From Pelomonas lactea (GTDB lineage Bacteria; Pseudomonadota; Gammaproteobacteria; Burkholderiales; Burkholderiaceae_C): 64,000 bases of DNA. Below, piece after piece: positions 36,762-45,495 of the stretch (its first letter is position 1; each line of letters begins with the position of its first letter). The position numbers were made by a program, and so were the translations under genes. The stretch spans positions 372,001-436,000 of the forward strand of contig NZ_JBIGHX010000003.1 of assembly GCF_043555885.1 (NCBI RefSeq), read 5' to 3'. Under the pieces are notes generated by a model. The model was given only the letters and a program-made list of their open reading frames with translations, was not told the DNA's origin and ran no database searches.

Positions 36762-38047
36762 TGAAAGTCCTTGTCATCGGCAACGGCGGCCGTGAACACG
36801 CGCTGGCCTGGAAGCTGTCGCAGGCCGAGCGCGTCAGCCAGGTCTACGTCGCCCCCGGCAACGGCGGCACCGCGCGCGACGAGCGGCTTCAGAACGTGGC
36901 CATCTCCGCGACAGACCCCCAGGCCCTGGCCGACTTCGCGGCGCAGGAGAAGATCGCACTGACCGTCGTCGGCCCCGAGGCCGCGCTGGCGGTGGGCGTC
37001 GTGGACGAATTTCGTGCCCGCGGCCTGCGCATCTTCGGCCCCACCAAGGCGGCCGCGCAGCTGGAGAGCTCCAAGGCCTTCGCCAAGGACTTCATGAAGC
37101 GCCACGGCATCCCGACGGCGGCCTACGAAACCTTCTCCGACCCCGCCGCCGCCCACGCCTACGTGGACGGTCGAGGTGCTCCCATCGTCATCAAGGCCGA
37201 CGGGCTGGCGGCGGGCAAGGGCGTCGTCGTCGCGATGACGCTGGAAGAGGCCCACGAGGCCATCAGCTGGATCCTGGAAGACAACAAGCTCGGCGTCACG
37301 CACAACGCCGGTGGTGCGCGCGTCGTCATCGAGGACTTCCTCGCCGGCGAGGAGGCCAGCTTCATCGTCGTCTGTGACGGCAGGCATGTCGTGTCGCTGG
37401 CCACCAGCCAGGACCACAAGCGCCTGCTGGACGGCGACGAAGGCCCCAACACCGGCGGCATGGGCGCCTACTCGCCCGCGCCGGTCGTCACGCCCAATGT
37501 GCATGCCAAGGTCATGCACGAGATCATTCAGCCCACCATCGCCGGCATGGCCAAGGACGGCCATCCGTTCACCGGCTTCCTGTACGCCGGGCTGATGATC
37601 GACGAGCACGGCCAGCCGCGCACGGTGGAGTTCAACACCCGCATGGGCGATCCCGAGACGCAGCCCATCATGATGCGGATGAAGAGCGACCTGTTCGAGC
37701 TGCTGATGCACGCGACCGACGGCACGCTGGACCAGGTCGAGCTGCAGTGGGACCGCCGCGTGGCGCTGGGCATCGTGCTGGCGGCCGAGGGCTACCCGCT
37801 GAATCCGCGCAAGGGCGACGCCATCACCGGCCTGCCGGCGGACGACGCCGAGGCCATGGTCTTTCACGCCAGCACCACCGAGCAGGACGGCAAGCTGCTC
37901 ACCAGCGGCGGCCGCGTGCTGTGCGTGACGGCGCTGGGCGAGTCGGCCCGCACGGCGGCGCAGAGTGCCTACGACCTCGTCACCGGCATCCAGTTCGCCG
38001 GGCGGCAGTACCGCAGCGACATCGGCCACCGCGCCATCAAGCGTTGA
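36761..38047 (+). CDS. purD: phosphoribosylamine-glycine ligase
   Basis: 428 residues, ATP-grasp enzyme. It joins phosphoribosylamine and glycine in step two of purine synthesis. Signature segments: VLVIGNGGREHALAWKL at the N-terminus, LESSKAFAKDFMKRHGIPTA, IKADGLAAGKGVVVA, EDFLAGEEASF, DGDEGPNTGGMGAYSPAP and EFNTRMGDPETQ. Length is normal. It overlaps yebC by one base and the downstream acyltransferase by four. Confidence 0.97.
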   Translation: MKVLVIGNGGREHALAWKLSQAERVSQVYVAPGNGGTARDERLQNVAISATDPQALADFAAQEKIALTVVGPEAALAVGVVDEFRARGLRIFGPTKAAAQLESSKAFAKDFMKRHGIPTAAYETFSDPAAAHAYVDGRGAPIVIKADGLAAGKGVVVAMTLEEAHEAISWILEDNKLGVTHNAGGARVVIEDFLAGEEASFIVVCDGRHVVSLATSQDHKRLLDGDEGPNTGGMGAYSPAPVVTPNVHAKVMHEIIQPTIAGMAKDGHPFTGFLYAGLMIDEHGQPRTVEFNTRMGDPETQPIMMRMKSDLFELLMHATDGTLDQVELQWDRRVALGIVLAAEGYPLNPRKGDAITGLPADDAEAMVFHASTTEQDGKLLTSGGRVLCVTALGESARTAAQSAYDLVTGIQFAGRQYRSDIGHRAIKR

Positions 38048-38664
38048 CGCGCAGCCCCACCGTCCTGACCGGGCCGTTGCATGCCACCGGCCGCCAGAGC
38101 CGGCTGGCCCGCGGCCTGCTGGGGCTGTGCGGCTGGACGCTTGACGTGCCCGGGCTGCCGGCGGAGCAGGGTGTCATCCTGGTCTACCCGCACACGTCCA
38201 ACTGGGATTTCGTCGTCGGCGTGCTGGCCAAGTGGTCGCTGGGGCTGCAGCTGCGCTTCTGGGGCAAGGACAGCCTGTTCAAGGTGCCTTTGCTGGGGCC
38301 GTGGGCGCGCTGGATCGGCGGCGTGGCCGTGGACCGCAGCAGCCCGCACGGGCTGGTGGGCGACACGGTGCGCCAGATGCGGGCCGCCGCTGCCCGCGGC
38401 GAGCGCTTCTGGCTGGCCGCGGCGCCGGAGGGCACGCGTTCGCTGGCCACCGGCTGGCGCACCGGCGCCTACCAGGTGGCCGTGCAGGCCGGCGTGCCGG
38501 TGGGCCTGTGCTATTTCGACTTCAAGGAGCGCGTCGTGTCGCTGACGCGCTTCATCCAGCCGACCGGCGACGTCGACGCCGACTTCGCCGCCTTTGCCGA
38601 CTACCTCGGCCACCGCACGGGCAAGCGCCCCGCGCTGGCCAGCCCCATCCGCCCGCGCCCATGA
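38044..38664 (+). CDS. PlsC-like acyltransferase
   Basis: 206 residues from a TTG start overlapping the purD stop (TTGA). The acyltransferase block I HTSNWD (H-x4-D) and block III PEGTR are visible, with FWGKDSLFKVPLLGPWARWIGGVAVDRS between them. The family transfers acyl chains to glycerophosphate or lysolipids at the inner membrane; substrate cannot be assigned. No ATG gives a better N-terminus, so TTG or a nearby TTG is probable. It overlaps hemF by 4 bp. Confidence 0.82.
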   Translation: MTRSPTVLTGPLHATGRQSRLARGLLGLCGWTLDVPGLPAEQGVILVYPHTSNWDFVVGVLAKWSLGLQLRFWGKDSLFKVPLLGPWARWIGGVAVDRSSPHGLVGDTVRQMRAAAARGERFWLAAAPEGTRSLATGWRTGAYQVAVQAGVPVGLCYFDFKERVVSLTRFIQPTGDVDADFAAFADYLGHRTGKRPALASPIRPRP

Positions 38665-39596
38665 ACTCACAAGCCGTTCGCGACTATCTGCTCGACCTTC
38701 AGCAGCGCATCGTCACCGCGCTGGAAGCGGCCGACGGCAATGCCTTCGTCAGCGACGGCTGGGTGCGCGAGCCCGGCGGCCGACTGGAGGGCGACGGGCT
38801 GTCCCGTCTCATCGAAGGCGGCGCCGTGTTCGAACGCGGCGGCGTCAACTTCTCGCACGTGAAGGGCCGGGTCTTGCCGCCCTCGGCCACGCAGCATCGG
38901 CCTGAGCTGGCCGGCGCGCCGTTCGAGGCCATGGGCGTGTCGCTGGTCATCCACCCTCACAACCCCTTCGTGCCCACCGTGCACATGAACGTGCGCATGT
39001 TCGCGGCGCTGCCCGCGAACGCGCCGGCCGTCACCTGGTTCGGCGGCGGCATGGACCTGACGCCGTACTACGGCTACGAGCGCGACGCCCAGCACTTCCA
39101 CCGCACCTGCCGTGATGCGCTGGCCCCCCACGGCGACGACCTGCATCCGCGCTTCAAGACCTGGTGCGACGAGTACTTCTTCCTGAAGCATCGCAACGAA
39201 CCGCGCGGCGTGGGCGGCATCTTCTTCGACGACTTCAACGACGGCGGCTTCGACCGTGGCTTCGCACTGATCCGCTCGGTGGGCGACGCCTTCCTGGACG
39301 CTTACCTGCCCATCGTGCAGCGCCGCCAGGGCTATGCCTACGGCGAGCGCGAACGCGACTTCCAGGCGTATCGTCGCGGCCGCTACGTCGAGTTCAACCT
39401 CGTCTGGGACCGCGGCACGCTGTTCGGCCTGCAGTCCGGCGGCCGCACCGAATCCATCCTGATGTCCATGCCCCCGCAGGTGAGCTGGCGCTACGACTGG
39501 GCCCCCGAGCCCGGCACGCCCGAGGCGCGGCTGTACAGCGACTTCCTGCGGCCACGCGACTGGGCCGACGAAACCCCCACGGCGCTGTGGCTATGA
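38661..39596 (+). CDS. hemF: oxygen-dependent coproporphyrinogen III oxidase
   Basis: 311 residues. It oxidatively decarboxylates coproporphyrinogen III to protoporphyrinogen IX in heme synthesis, using O2. Typical segments are GGVNFSHVKGRVLP, NPFVPTVHMNVRMF, TWFGGGMDLTPYYGY, GGIFFDDFNDGGFD and YVEFNLVWDRGTLFGLQSGG. Presence of this aerobic form fits an aerobic or facultative lifestyle. The start overlaps the preceding stop and the end overlaps nadD, both as ATGA. Confidence 0.97.
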   Translation: MNSQAVRDYLLDLQQRIVTALEAADGNAFVSDGWVREPGGRLEGDGLSRLIEGGAVFERGGVNFSHVKGRVLPPSATQHRPELAGAPFEAMGVSLVIHPHNPFVPTVHMNVRMFAALPANAPAVTWFGGGMDLTPYYGYERDAQHFHRTCRDALAPHGDDLHPRFKTWCDEYFFLKHRNEPRGVGGIFFDDFNDGGFDRGFALIRSVGDAFLDAYLPIVQRRQGYAYGERERDFQAYRRGRYVEFNLVWDRGTLFGLQSGGRTESILMSMPPQVSWRYDWAPEPGTPEARLYSDFLRPRDWADETPTALWL

Positions 39597-40180
39597 AGCT
39601 GGCCCTGTTCGGCGGCAGCTTCGACCCGCCTCACCTCGGCCACCTGGCCTTCGCCCGCTTTGCGCTGGACGCGCTGGCGCCCGAGCGCCTGCTGTGGCTG
39701 CCCGCCGGCCGGCAGTGGCAGAAGCCCGACCAGGTGATGGCCGCCGGCGTGCACCGCGTGCAAATGCTGCGCCGGCTCACCGCGGGCGAGCCGCGGTTCT
39801 GCGTCGATGACCGCGAGCTGCATCGCCGGGGCCCCAGCTTCACGGCGGACACGCTGGGCGAATTCAAGCGCGAGGCGCCGCAGGCCGAGCTGATGTTCCT
39901 CATCGGCCAGGACCAGTACGCCCGCCTGCCCACCTGGTACCGTGCCGAGACGGTGGCGCAACTGGCCACGCTGGTGGTCGTGCCGCGGGCGGGCGAGGCC
40001 GTCGTAACGCCGCCGGGCATGCCGCCGCACCGCCTGCAGGTGCTGAACCTGCCGGACATCCCCCTCTCATCCACCGCCGTGCGCAACGCGATCGCGCGTG
40101 GCGACGACATCAGCCCCTTGGTGGGCGCCGACGTGGCGAGCTATATTGACTCGCACCGTCTTTACGGGAAGAAGCCCTGA
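39593..40180 (+). CDS. nadD: nicotinate-nucleotide adenylyltransferase
   Basis: 195 residues. It makes nicotinic acid adenine dinucleotide from nicotinate mononucleotide and ATP in NAD synthesis. The nucleotidyltransferase motif GGSFDPPHLGHL lies at the N-terminus, and IPLSSTAVRNAIARG supplies the C-terminal SSTxxR-type motif. It starts inside the hemF stop and is followed by rsfS with no gap, the usual nadD-rsfS-rlmH order. Confidence 0.95.
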   Translation: MKLALFGGSFDPPHLGHLAFARFALDALAPERLLWLPAGRQWQKPDQVMAAGVHRVQMLRRLTAGEPRFCVDDRELHRRGPSFTADTLGEFKREAPQAELMFLIGQDQYARLPTWYRAETVAQLATLVVVPRAGEAVVTPPGMPPHRLQVLNLPDIPLSSTAVRNAIARGDDISPLVGADVASYIDSHRLYGKKP

Positions 40181-40903
40181 ATGGACATTCGCAAGCTGCA
40201 ACGCGCCATCGTCGATGGTCTGGAAGACGTCAAGGCTCAGAACATCGTCGTGTTCAACACCGAACACCTGTCGCCACTGTTCGAGCGCGTCATCATTGCC
40301 TCCGGCACCAGCAACCGCCAGACCAAGGCGCTCGCTTCCAGCGTGCGTGAGACGGTCAAGGGCCGCGGCATGACGGTCATGCGCACGGAGGGCGAGGACA
40401 ACGGCGAATGGATCATCGTGGACTGCGGCGCTGCCGTCGTTCATGTGATGCAGCCTGCCATCCGCGACTACTACCACCTTGAGGAAATCTGGGGCGAGAA
40501 GCCCGTCAAGCTCAAGGTCGCCAGCGGTGAGACCAAGCTCGTGAAGGCCTCCGAAGACACCGCGCCCGCCGCGAAGAAGGCGCCGGCCAAGAAGGCTCCG
40601 GCCGCCAAGACCGCGGCAGCCCCGGCCAAGAAGGCTGCGCCTGCCACCAAGACGGCAGCCAAGAAGGTGCCGGCCAAGAAGACGCCGGCGCGCGTCGCCG
40701 ATGCCAAGGCACCGGTGGCCAAGACCATCAAGGTCGGCGCCGCCAAGCCGGCCGCGAAGAAGCCCGCGGCCAAGAAGGCGGCCGTGAAGACGACGGTGGG
40801 CGTCAAGAAGGCAGCGCCCGCGAAGACGGCGGCAAAGACCACCGCCAAGGCCGCTCCGGCCAAGAAGGTGGCCGCCAAGAAGGCGCCGGCCAAGAAGGGC
40901 TGA
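40181..40903 (+). CDS. rsfS: ribosomal silencing factor RsfS with long Lys/Ala/Pro tail
   Basis: 240 residues. Residues 1-113 form the RsfS/Iojap domain (VFNTEHLSPLFERVIIASGTSN ... WIIVDCGAAVVHVMQPAIRDYYHLEEIWG shows the core), which binds uL14 and blocks subunit joining. The remaining 115 or so residues are a low-complexity tail of repeated AKKAPAKKAP-type units, resembling histone H1 or bacterial H1-like tails. Ordinary RsfS proteins end near residue 110-130. The tail may bind rRNA or DNA. The gene follows nadD directly and overlaps rlmH by one base. Confidence 0.93.
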   Translation: MDIRKLQRAIVDGLEDVKAQNIVVFNTEHLSPLFERVIIASGTSNRQTKALASSVRETVKGRGMTVMRTEGEDNGEWIIVDCGAAVVHVMQPAIRDYYHLEEIWGEKPVKLKVASGETKLVKASEDTAPAAKKAPAKKAPAAKTAAAPAKKAAPATKTAAKKVPAKKTPARVADAKAPVAKTIKVGAAKPAAKKPAAKKAAVKTTVGVKKAAPAKTAAKTTAKAAPAKKVAAKKAPAKKG

Positions 40904-41370
40904 TGCGGCTCTTCCTTGTCGCCGTGGGCCAGCGTCAGCCGGCCTGGGCGGACACCGCCTATGACGACTTCGCCAAGCGCTTTCCGCCCGAGCTCAGGCT
41001 GGAGCTGAAGGCCGTCAAGGCCGAGACGCGCGGCAGCAAGACGGCCGAGCAGTTGATGGCGGCAGAGGCCGCACGCATCGAGGCCGCGTTGCCGAGAGGC
41101 GTGCGCCGCATCATCCTGGACGAGCGCGGCGAACGCCGCACCTCTGTTCAGCTCGCCGAGCGTTTGAAGCTGTGGATGGGGGAGGGCCGCGACGCCGCCC
41201 TCATCATTGGCGGCCCGGACGGCCTGCATCCCGACCTCAAGGCCACGGCCGACGAGACGCTGCGCCTGTCCGACCTGACGCTGCCGCATGCCTTCGCCCG
41301 CGTGCTGCTGGCCGAAGGCCTGTACCGCGCCTGGACCGTGACGACCGGCCACCCCTACCACCGCGAATGA
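40903..41370 (+). CDS. rlmH: 23S rRNA pseudouridine-1915 N3-methyltransferase
   Basis: 155 residues, SPOUT-fold enzyme. It methylates pseudouridine 1915 in helix 69 of 23S rRNA. Family marks: LFLVAVGQRQPAW at the N-terminus, IILDERGERRTSVQLAERL, ALIIGGPDGL and the C-terminal LLAEGLYRAWTVTTGHPYHRE. It is translationally coupled to rsfS (TGATG) and to maf (ATGA). Confidence 0.96.
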   Translation: MRLFLVAVGQRQPAWADTAYDDFAKRFPPELRLELKAVKAETRGSKTAEQLMAAEAARIEAALPRGVRRIILDERGERRTSVQLAERLKLWMGEGRDAALIIGGPDGLHPDLKATADETLRLSDLTLPHAFARVLLAEGLYRAWTVTTGHPYHRE

Positions 41371-41972
41371 ACGCACCGCTTCTCTACCTCGCCTCGCAAA
41401 GCCCGCGCCGCCGCCAGTTGCTGGACCAGCTGGGCGTGCGGCATGAACTGCTGCTGCCCGGCGACGACGAGGACGCCGAGGCGCTGGAGGCGGTTCATGC
41501 GGGTGAGCTGCCCGAGGCCTACTGCGCCCGCGTCACGGCCGCCAAGCTGGACGCGGCGCTCGCCCGGCGGGCCGCGCGCGGCCTGACGCCGGCGCCCATT
41601 CTGTGCGCCGACACGACGGTGGCCGTCGAGGACCTGATCCTCGGCAAGCCCGAAGACGAGGCCGACGCGCGCCGCATCCTCGCGCTGCTGTCCGGCCGCA
41701 GCCACCGCGTCATCACGGCCGTGGCCGTGGCCGACGGCCGCCACCGCGCCCAGGCGCTGAACGTGTCGCACGTCGAGTTCGCGCCGCTGTCCGCCGCGCA
41801 GATCGATCGCTACGTCGCCAGCCGCGAGCCCTTCGGCAAGGCCGGCGCCTACGCCATCCAGAGCCAGGCGGCGGCCTGGATCGTGAACATTGCCGGCAGC
41901 TACTCGGGCATCATGGGGTTGCCCCTCTTTGAGACCGCCGGCCTGTTGGAGAAATTCGGCTTCGAGTTCTGA
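41367..41972 (+). CDS. maf: Maf-family nucleoside triphosphate pyrophosphatase
   Basis: 201 residues. The N-terminal LYLASQSPRRRQLLDQLG is the Maf signature. ILCADTTVAVEDLILGKPED carries catalytic acids and AYAIQSQAAAWIVNIAGSYSGIMGLPL the conserved C-terminal block. Maf enzymes remove dTTP, UTP or modified pyrimidine nucleotides from the pool. It overlaps rlmH by four bases and precedes rng by 46 bp. Confidence 0.93.
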   Translation: MNAPLLYLASQSPRRRQLLDQLGVRHELLLPGDDEDAEALEAVHAGELPEAYCARVTAAKLDAALARRAARGLTPAPILCADTTVAVEDLILGKPEDEADARRILALLSGRSHRVITAVAVADGRHRAQALNVSHVEFAPLSAAQIDRYVASREPFGKAGAYAIQSQAAAWIVNIAGSYSGIMGLPLFETAGLLEKFGFEF

Positions 41973-42018
41973 CGTCTGCGCGCCGCGGCGCGCAACCGTC
42001 AGCATTCAAGGATGAGAG

Positions 42019-43503
42019 ATGGAAGACATCCTGATCAACTGGTCCCCGCAGGAGACGCGGGTGGCGGTGGTCGAGAACGGCGCCGTGCAGGAGCTGCACA
42101 TCGAGCGCACGTTGGAGCGGGGCCTGGTCGGCAACGTCTACCTCGGCAAGGTCGTGCGCGTGCTGCCGGGCATGCAGAGCGCCTTCATCGACATCGGCCT
42201 GGAGCGCGCGGCCTTCCTGCACGTGGCCGACCTGCACAGCGCGTCGCAGTTCGGCCATGGCCGGCATCAAAGCGCGGACACGCCGCCCACGCCCATCGAG
42301 CGCCTGGTCTTCGAGGGCCAGCCGCTGACGGTGCAGGTCATCAAGGACCCGATCGGCACCAAGGGCGCGCGGCTGTCCAGCCAGATCAGCATCGCCGGCC
42401 GCATGCTGGTGTACCTGCCGCAGGACGAGCACATCGGCATCAGCCAGAAGATCGGCTCGCCCGAGACGCGCGAGGCCCTGCGCGCCCGCATGGCGGCGCT
42501 GGTAGGCAGCAAGGAGCAGGGCGGTGGCGGCGGCTTCATCCTGCGCACCAACGCGGAAGACGCGTCTGACGAGGAGCTGGCCGCGGACATCGCCTACCTG
42601 CGCAAGACCTGGCACCAGATCCGCGAGAAGGCGCTGAGCACCGCGCCGGCCAGCCTGTTGCACCAGGACCTGAGCCTCGTCGAACGCGTGCTGCGCGACC
42701 TGACCAACGAACGCACGGGCCACATCCGCATCGACTCGCGCATGCAGTACGACGTGCTGCGCGCCTTCGGCGAGACCTTCATGCCGTCCGCCACGGCCAA
42801 GCTGGAGCACTACCGCGGCGAGCGGCCCATCTTCGACCTGTGCAACGTTGACGCCGAGATCGCCCGGGCGCTGGCGCGCAAGGTGGAGCTGAAGTCCGGC
42901 GGGTCCCTCGTGTTCGACCAGACCGAGGCGATGACCACCATCGACGTCAACACGGGCGGCTTCGTCGGCGCGAAGAACTTCGACGACACCATCTTCAAGA
43001 CCAACCTCGAGGCGGCCGGCGCCATCGCCCGCCAGCTGCGCCTGCGCAACCTGGGCGGCATCATCATCGTCGACTTCATCGACATGACGCGCGAGGAGCA
43101 CAAGGCCGCCGTGCTGGCCGAGTTCAAGAAGCAGCTCAGCCGCGACCGCACCAAGGTCACCGTGGGCGGCTTCACGCAACTGGGCCTGGTGGAGATGACG
43201 CGCAAGCGAACGCGCGAGTCGCTGTCCCGCATGCTGTGCGAACCCTGCCGGACCTGCGAGGGGCGCGGCCAGGTGAAGACGGCGCGGTCGGTCTGCTACG
43301 ACATCCTGCGCGAGATCCTGCGTGAGGCGCGCCAGTTCTCGCCGCGCGAGTTCCGCGTCGTCGCCGCTGCCAACGTCGTGGAGATGATGCTGGACGAGGA
43401 GAGCGCCCACCTGGCCGGCCTGTCCGACTTCATCGGCAAGCCCATCTCGCTGACGGCCGAGCCCACCAACCAGACCGAGCACTACGACATCGTGCTGCTG
43501 TAG
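42019..43503 (+). CDS. rng: ribonuclease G
   Basis: 494 residues. The N-terminal S1-like domain (NVYLGKVVRVLPGMQSAFIDIGLERAAFLH) is followed by the RNase E/G catalytic core with TIDVNTGGFVG and IIIVDFIDM carrying the metal-binding Asp residues, and CEPCRTCEGRGQ with the zinc-link cysteines. No long C-terminal scaffold follows, so it is RNase G rather than RNase E. It trims 16S rRNA 5' ends and decays some mRNAs. The maf-rng order is common. Confidence 0.95.
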   Translation: MEDILINWSPQETRVAVVENGAVQELHIERTLERGLVGNVYLGKVVRVLPGMQSAFIDIGLERAAFLHVADLHSASQFGHGRHQSADTPPTPIERLVFEGQPLTVQVIKDPIGTKGARLSSQISIAGRMLVYLPQDEHIGISQKIGSPETREALRARMAALVGSKEQGGGGGFILRTNAEDASDEELAADIAYLRKTWHQIREKALSTAPASLLHQDLSLVERVLRDLTNERTGHIRIDSRMQYDVLRAFGETFMPSATAKLEHYRGERPIFDLCNVDAEIARALARKVELKSGGSLVFDQTEAMTTIDVNTGGFVGAKNFDDTIFKTNLEAAGAIARQLRLRNLGGIIIVDFIDMTREEHKAAVLAEFKKQLSRDRTKVTVGGFTQLGLVEMTRKRTRESLSRMLCEPCRTCEGRGQVKTARSVCYDILREILREARQFSPREFRVVAAANVVEMMLDEESAHLAGLSDFIGKPISLTAEPTNQTEHYDIVLL

Positions 43504-43510
43504 CGCAGTG

Positions 43511-43530
43511 TTTGCATAAGGGATTGCAAA
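43511..43530. repeat. inverted repeat between rng and tolB
   Basis: TTTGCA (43511-43516), spacer TAAGGGAT, TGCAAA (43525-43530), seven bases after the rng stop. It could be a regulatory site upstream of tolB or a weak hairpin; there is no T-run. Confidence 0.3.
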
Positions 43531-43584
43531 GTCGGGGCCTTGTCTGACGTCCCAGCCGGGTCGACTGCGGCAGAATCGCGCGCC

Positions 43585-44862
43585 ATGTTCGCACCCGTTT
43601 CCCGTCGCCGCAGCCTCGCGGCCCTCGCCATGCTGGGCGCGGGGCCGGCCCTGGCCCAGGTCAAGATCGTCATCGCTGGCGTTGGTGGCACCCGCATCCC
43701 GGTGGCCATCGTCGACTTCCGCGACGAGTCCAAGTCGCCCCAGCCCATCGCCGCCATCATCCGCGCCGATCTGGAGCGCAGCGGCCTGTTCCGCACCGTT
43801 GACGTGGCCGGCGCCCTCAGCGAAACCAGCGCGCCGGCCTACGCCGACTGGAAGGCCCGCCAGGTGGACGATCTCGTGGCTGGTTCCGTCAGTCGGCTGG
43901 CCGACGGCCGGCTGGACATCCGCTTCAAGCTGTGGGATGTCGTGCGGGGCGCCGAGGTCATCGGCCAGGCCCAGGCCGTGCATCCCGACGACGCGCGCCT
44001 GGCGGCCCACCGCATCGCCGATGTCATCTACGAGAAGCTCACCGGCGACAAGGGCGTGTTCGCCACGCGCATGGCCTACGTCACCAAGGCCGGGCGGCGC
44101 TACAGCTTGGTCATCGCCGATGCCGACGGCGAGGGCGCCAAGGTCGCGCTGACCAGCCCCGAGCCCATCATCTCACCCGCCTGGGCGCCCAACGGCCGCG
44201 AGCTGGCGTATGTGTCGTTCGAGAGCGGCAAGGCCACCGTGCGCATCCAGGACGTACAGACCGGCGCGCGCCGCGTGCTGGCCGACTTCAAGGGCACCAA
44301 CAGCGCGCCCGCCTGGTCGCCCGACGGCGGCCAGCTCGCACTGAGCCTGTCGCGCGAGGGCGGCACGCAGCTGTTCGTCATCAACCGCGACGGCTCCGGC
44401 CTGCGCCGCCTCGCGCAGAGCAGCGCCATCGACACCGAGGCCTGCTACGCCCCCGACGGCAGCAAGATCTACTTCGTCAGCGACCGGGGCGGCGGCCCGC
44501 AGATTTACCGCATGCCCGCCGGCGGCGGCGCGGCCGAGCGCGTCACGTTCAACGGCAACTACAACATCAGCCCCGCCATCAGCCCGGACGGCCGCACCAT
44601 GGCCTACGTCACGCGCAACGGCGGCGCCTTCCGGCTTTGCGTGATGGACATCGCCACCGGCCAGTCCCAGCAGATCAGCGACGCCAACGACGACGAAAGC
44701 CCGTCCTTCGCGCCCAACAGCAAGCTCATCGTCTACGCCAGCCGCGCCGGCGGCAAGGAAGTGCTGATGACCACCACGCTGGACGGCAAGATCAAGACGC
44801 CGCTGCTGGTCACGCTGGCCGAGGTGCGCGAGCCGACCTGGGGCTCTTTTGGCGCCCAGTGA
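43585..44862 (+). CDS. tolB: Tol-Pal system beta-propeller protein TolB
   Basis: 425 residues with a signal peptide (SRRRSLAALAMLGAGPALAQ). An N-terminal alpha/beta domain (VAIVDFRDESKSPQPIAAII...) precedes repeated propeller blades of the SPAWAPNGRELAYVS / APAWSPDGGQLALSLS / YAPDGSKIYFVSDRGG type. It is periplasmic and binds Pal and TolA during envelope constriction and lipid trafficking. ATG 43585 includes the whole signal peptide; 15 upstream in-frame residues are not needed. tolQ, tolR and tolA are not upstream, where rng lies instead. Confidence 0.95.
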   Translation: MFAPVSRRRSLAALAMLGAGPALAQVKIVIAGVGGTRIPVAIVDFRDESKSPQPIAAIIRADLERSGLFRTVDVAGALSETSAPAYADWKARQVDDLVAGSVSRLADGRLDIRFKLWDVVRGAEVIGQAQAVHPDDARLAAHRIADVIYEKLTGDKGVFATRMAYVTKAGRRYSLVIADADGEGAKVALTSPEPIISPAWAPNGRELAYVSFESGKATVRIQDVQTGARRVLADFKGTNSAPAWSPDGGQLALSLSREGGTQLFVINRDGSGLRRLAQSSAIDTEACYAPDGSKIYFVSDRGGGPQIYRMPAGGGAAERVTFNGNYNISPAISPDGRTMAYVTRNGGAFRLCVMDIATGQSQQISDANDDESPSFAPNSKLIVYASRAGGKEVLMTTTLDGKIKTPLLVTLAEVREPTWGSFGAQ

Positions 44863-44958
44863 TCGTATGACTCGCACCATGTTGGACAATATCGCGCCGG
44901 CAACGTTGTCGGCATTGACGTTTCACCCCGCCCCCCGTCTGTTGTGGAGAACACTCGA

Positions 44959-45495
44959 ATGAAGCTGACCCGTTACGCGCTCACCCTGGTTGCCGCCGCC
45001 GTGCTGGCAGGCTGCCAATCCGCCGTCAAGCTGGACGAGCCCGCGCCGGTCAAGGAAGCCGCGCCCGTCGCGCCGCCCGTTGCCCCGGCTCAACCCAAGG
45101 TCGCCACTGTTCCGGAGGGCAAGGTCACGACGCTGACGCTGGACGAACAGCTGACGCAGCAAGTGCAGGGCAAGCGCGTCGTCTACTTCGACTTCGACAG
45201 CGACATCGTCAAGGAAGAGTACCGCCCGCTGGTGGACCTGCACGCCAAGCGCCTGAACAACAACAAGAAGCTGGCGCTGACGCTGGAAGGCCACACCGAC
45301 GAGCGCGGTGGCCGCGAGTACAACCTGGCCCTGGGTCAGCGTCGTGCCGAAGCTGTCGCCAAGTCGCTGACGCTGCTGGGCGTGGGCACCAACCAGGTCG
45401 AGGCCGTCAGCTTCGGCAAGGAGCGCCCGGCCGTGCAAGGCAGCGGCGAAGAAGCCTGGGGCAAGAACCGCCGCGTCGAGCTCAAGGACAAGTGA
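44959..45495 (+). CDS. pal: peptidoglycan-associated lipoprotein Pal
   Basis: 178 residues. Lipoprotein signal MKLTRYALTLVAAAVLAGC with Cys19 as lipidation site, a Pro/Ala-rich linker, then an OmpA-like domain with VYFDFDSDIVKEEYRPLVD, LEGHTDERGGREYNLALGQRRA and GKNRRVEL. It anchors the outer membrane to peptidoglycan. Five codons of upstream in-frame sequence from a GTG are rejected in favour of the signal peptide start. The stop overlaps the cpoB start. Confidence 0.96.
   Translation: MKLTRYALTLVAAAVLAGCQSAVKLDEPAPVKEAAPVAPPVAPAQPKVATVPEGKVTTLTLDEQLTQQVQGKRVVYFDFDSDIVKEEYRPLVDLHAKRLNNNKKLALTLEGHTDERGGREYNLALGQRRAEAVAKSLTLLGVGTNQVEAVSFGKERPAVQGSGEEAWGKNRRVELKDK

Noticed and set aside
38044..38664. 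Longer open frame starting inside purD for the acyltransferase
   Set aside because: The extra residues overlap purD in another frame and show no conserved sequence; the TTG at the purD stop gives the expected family length.
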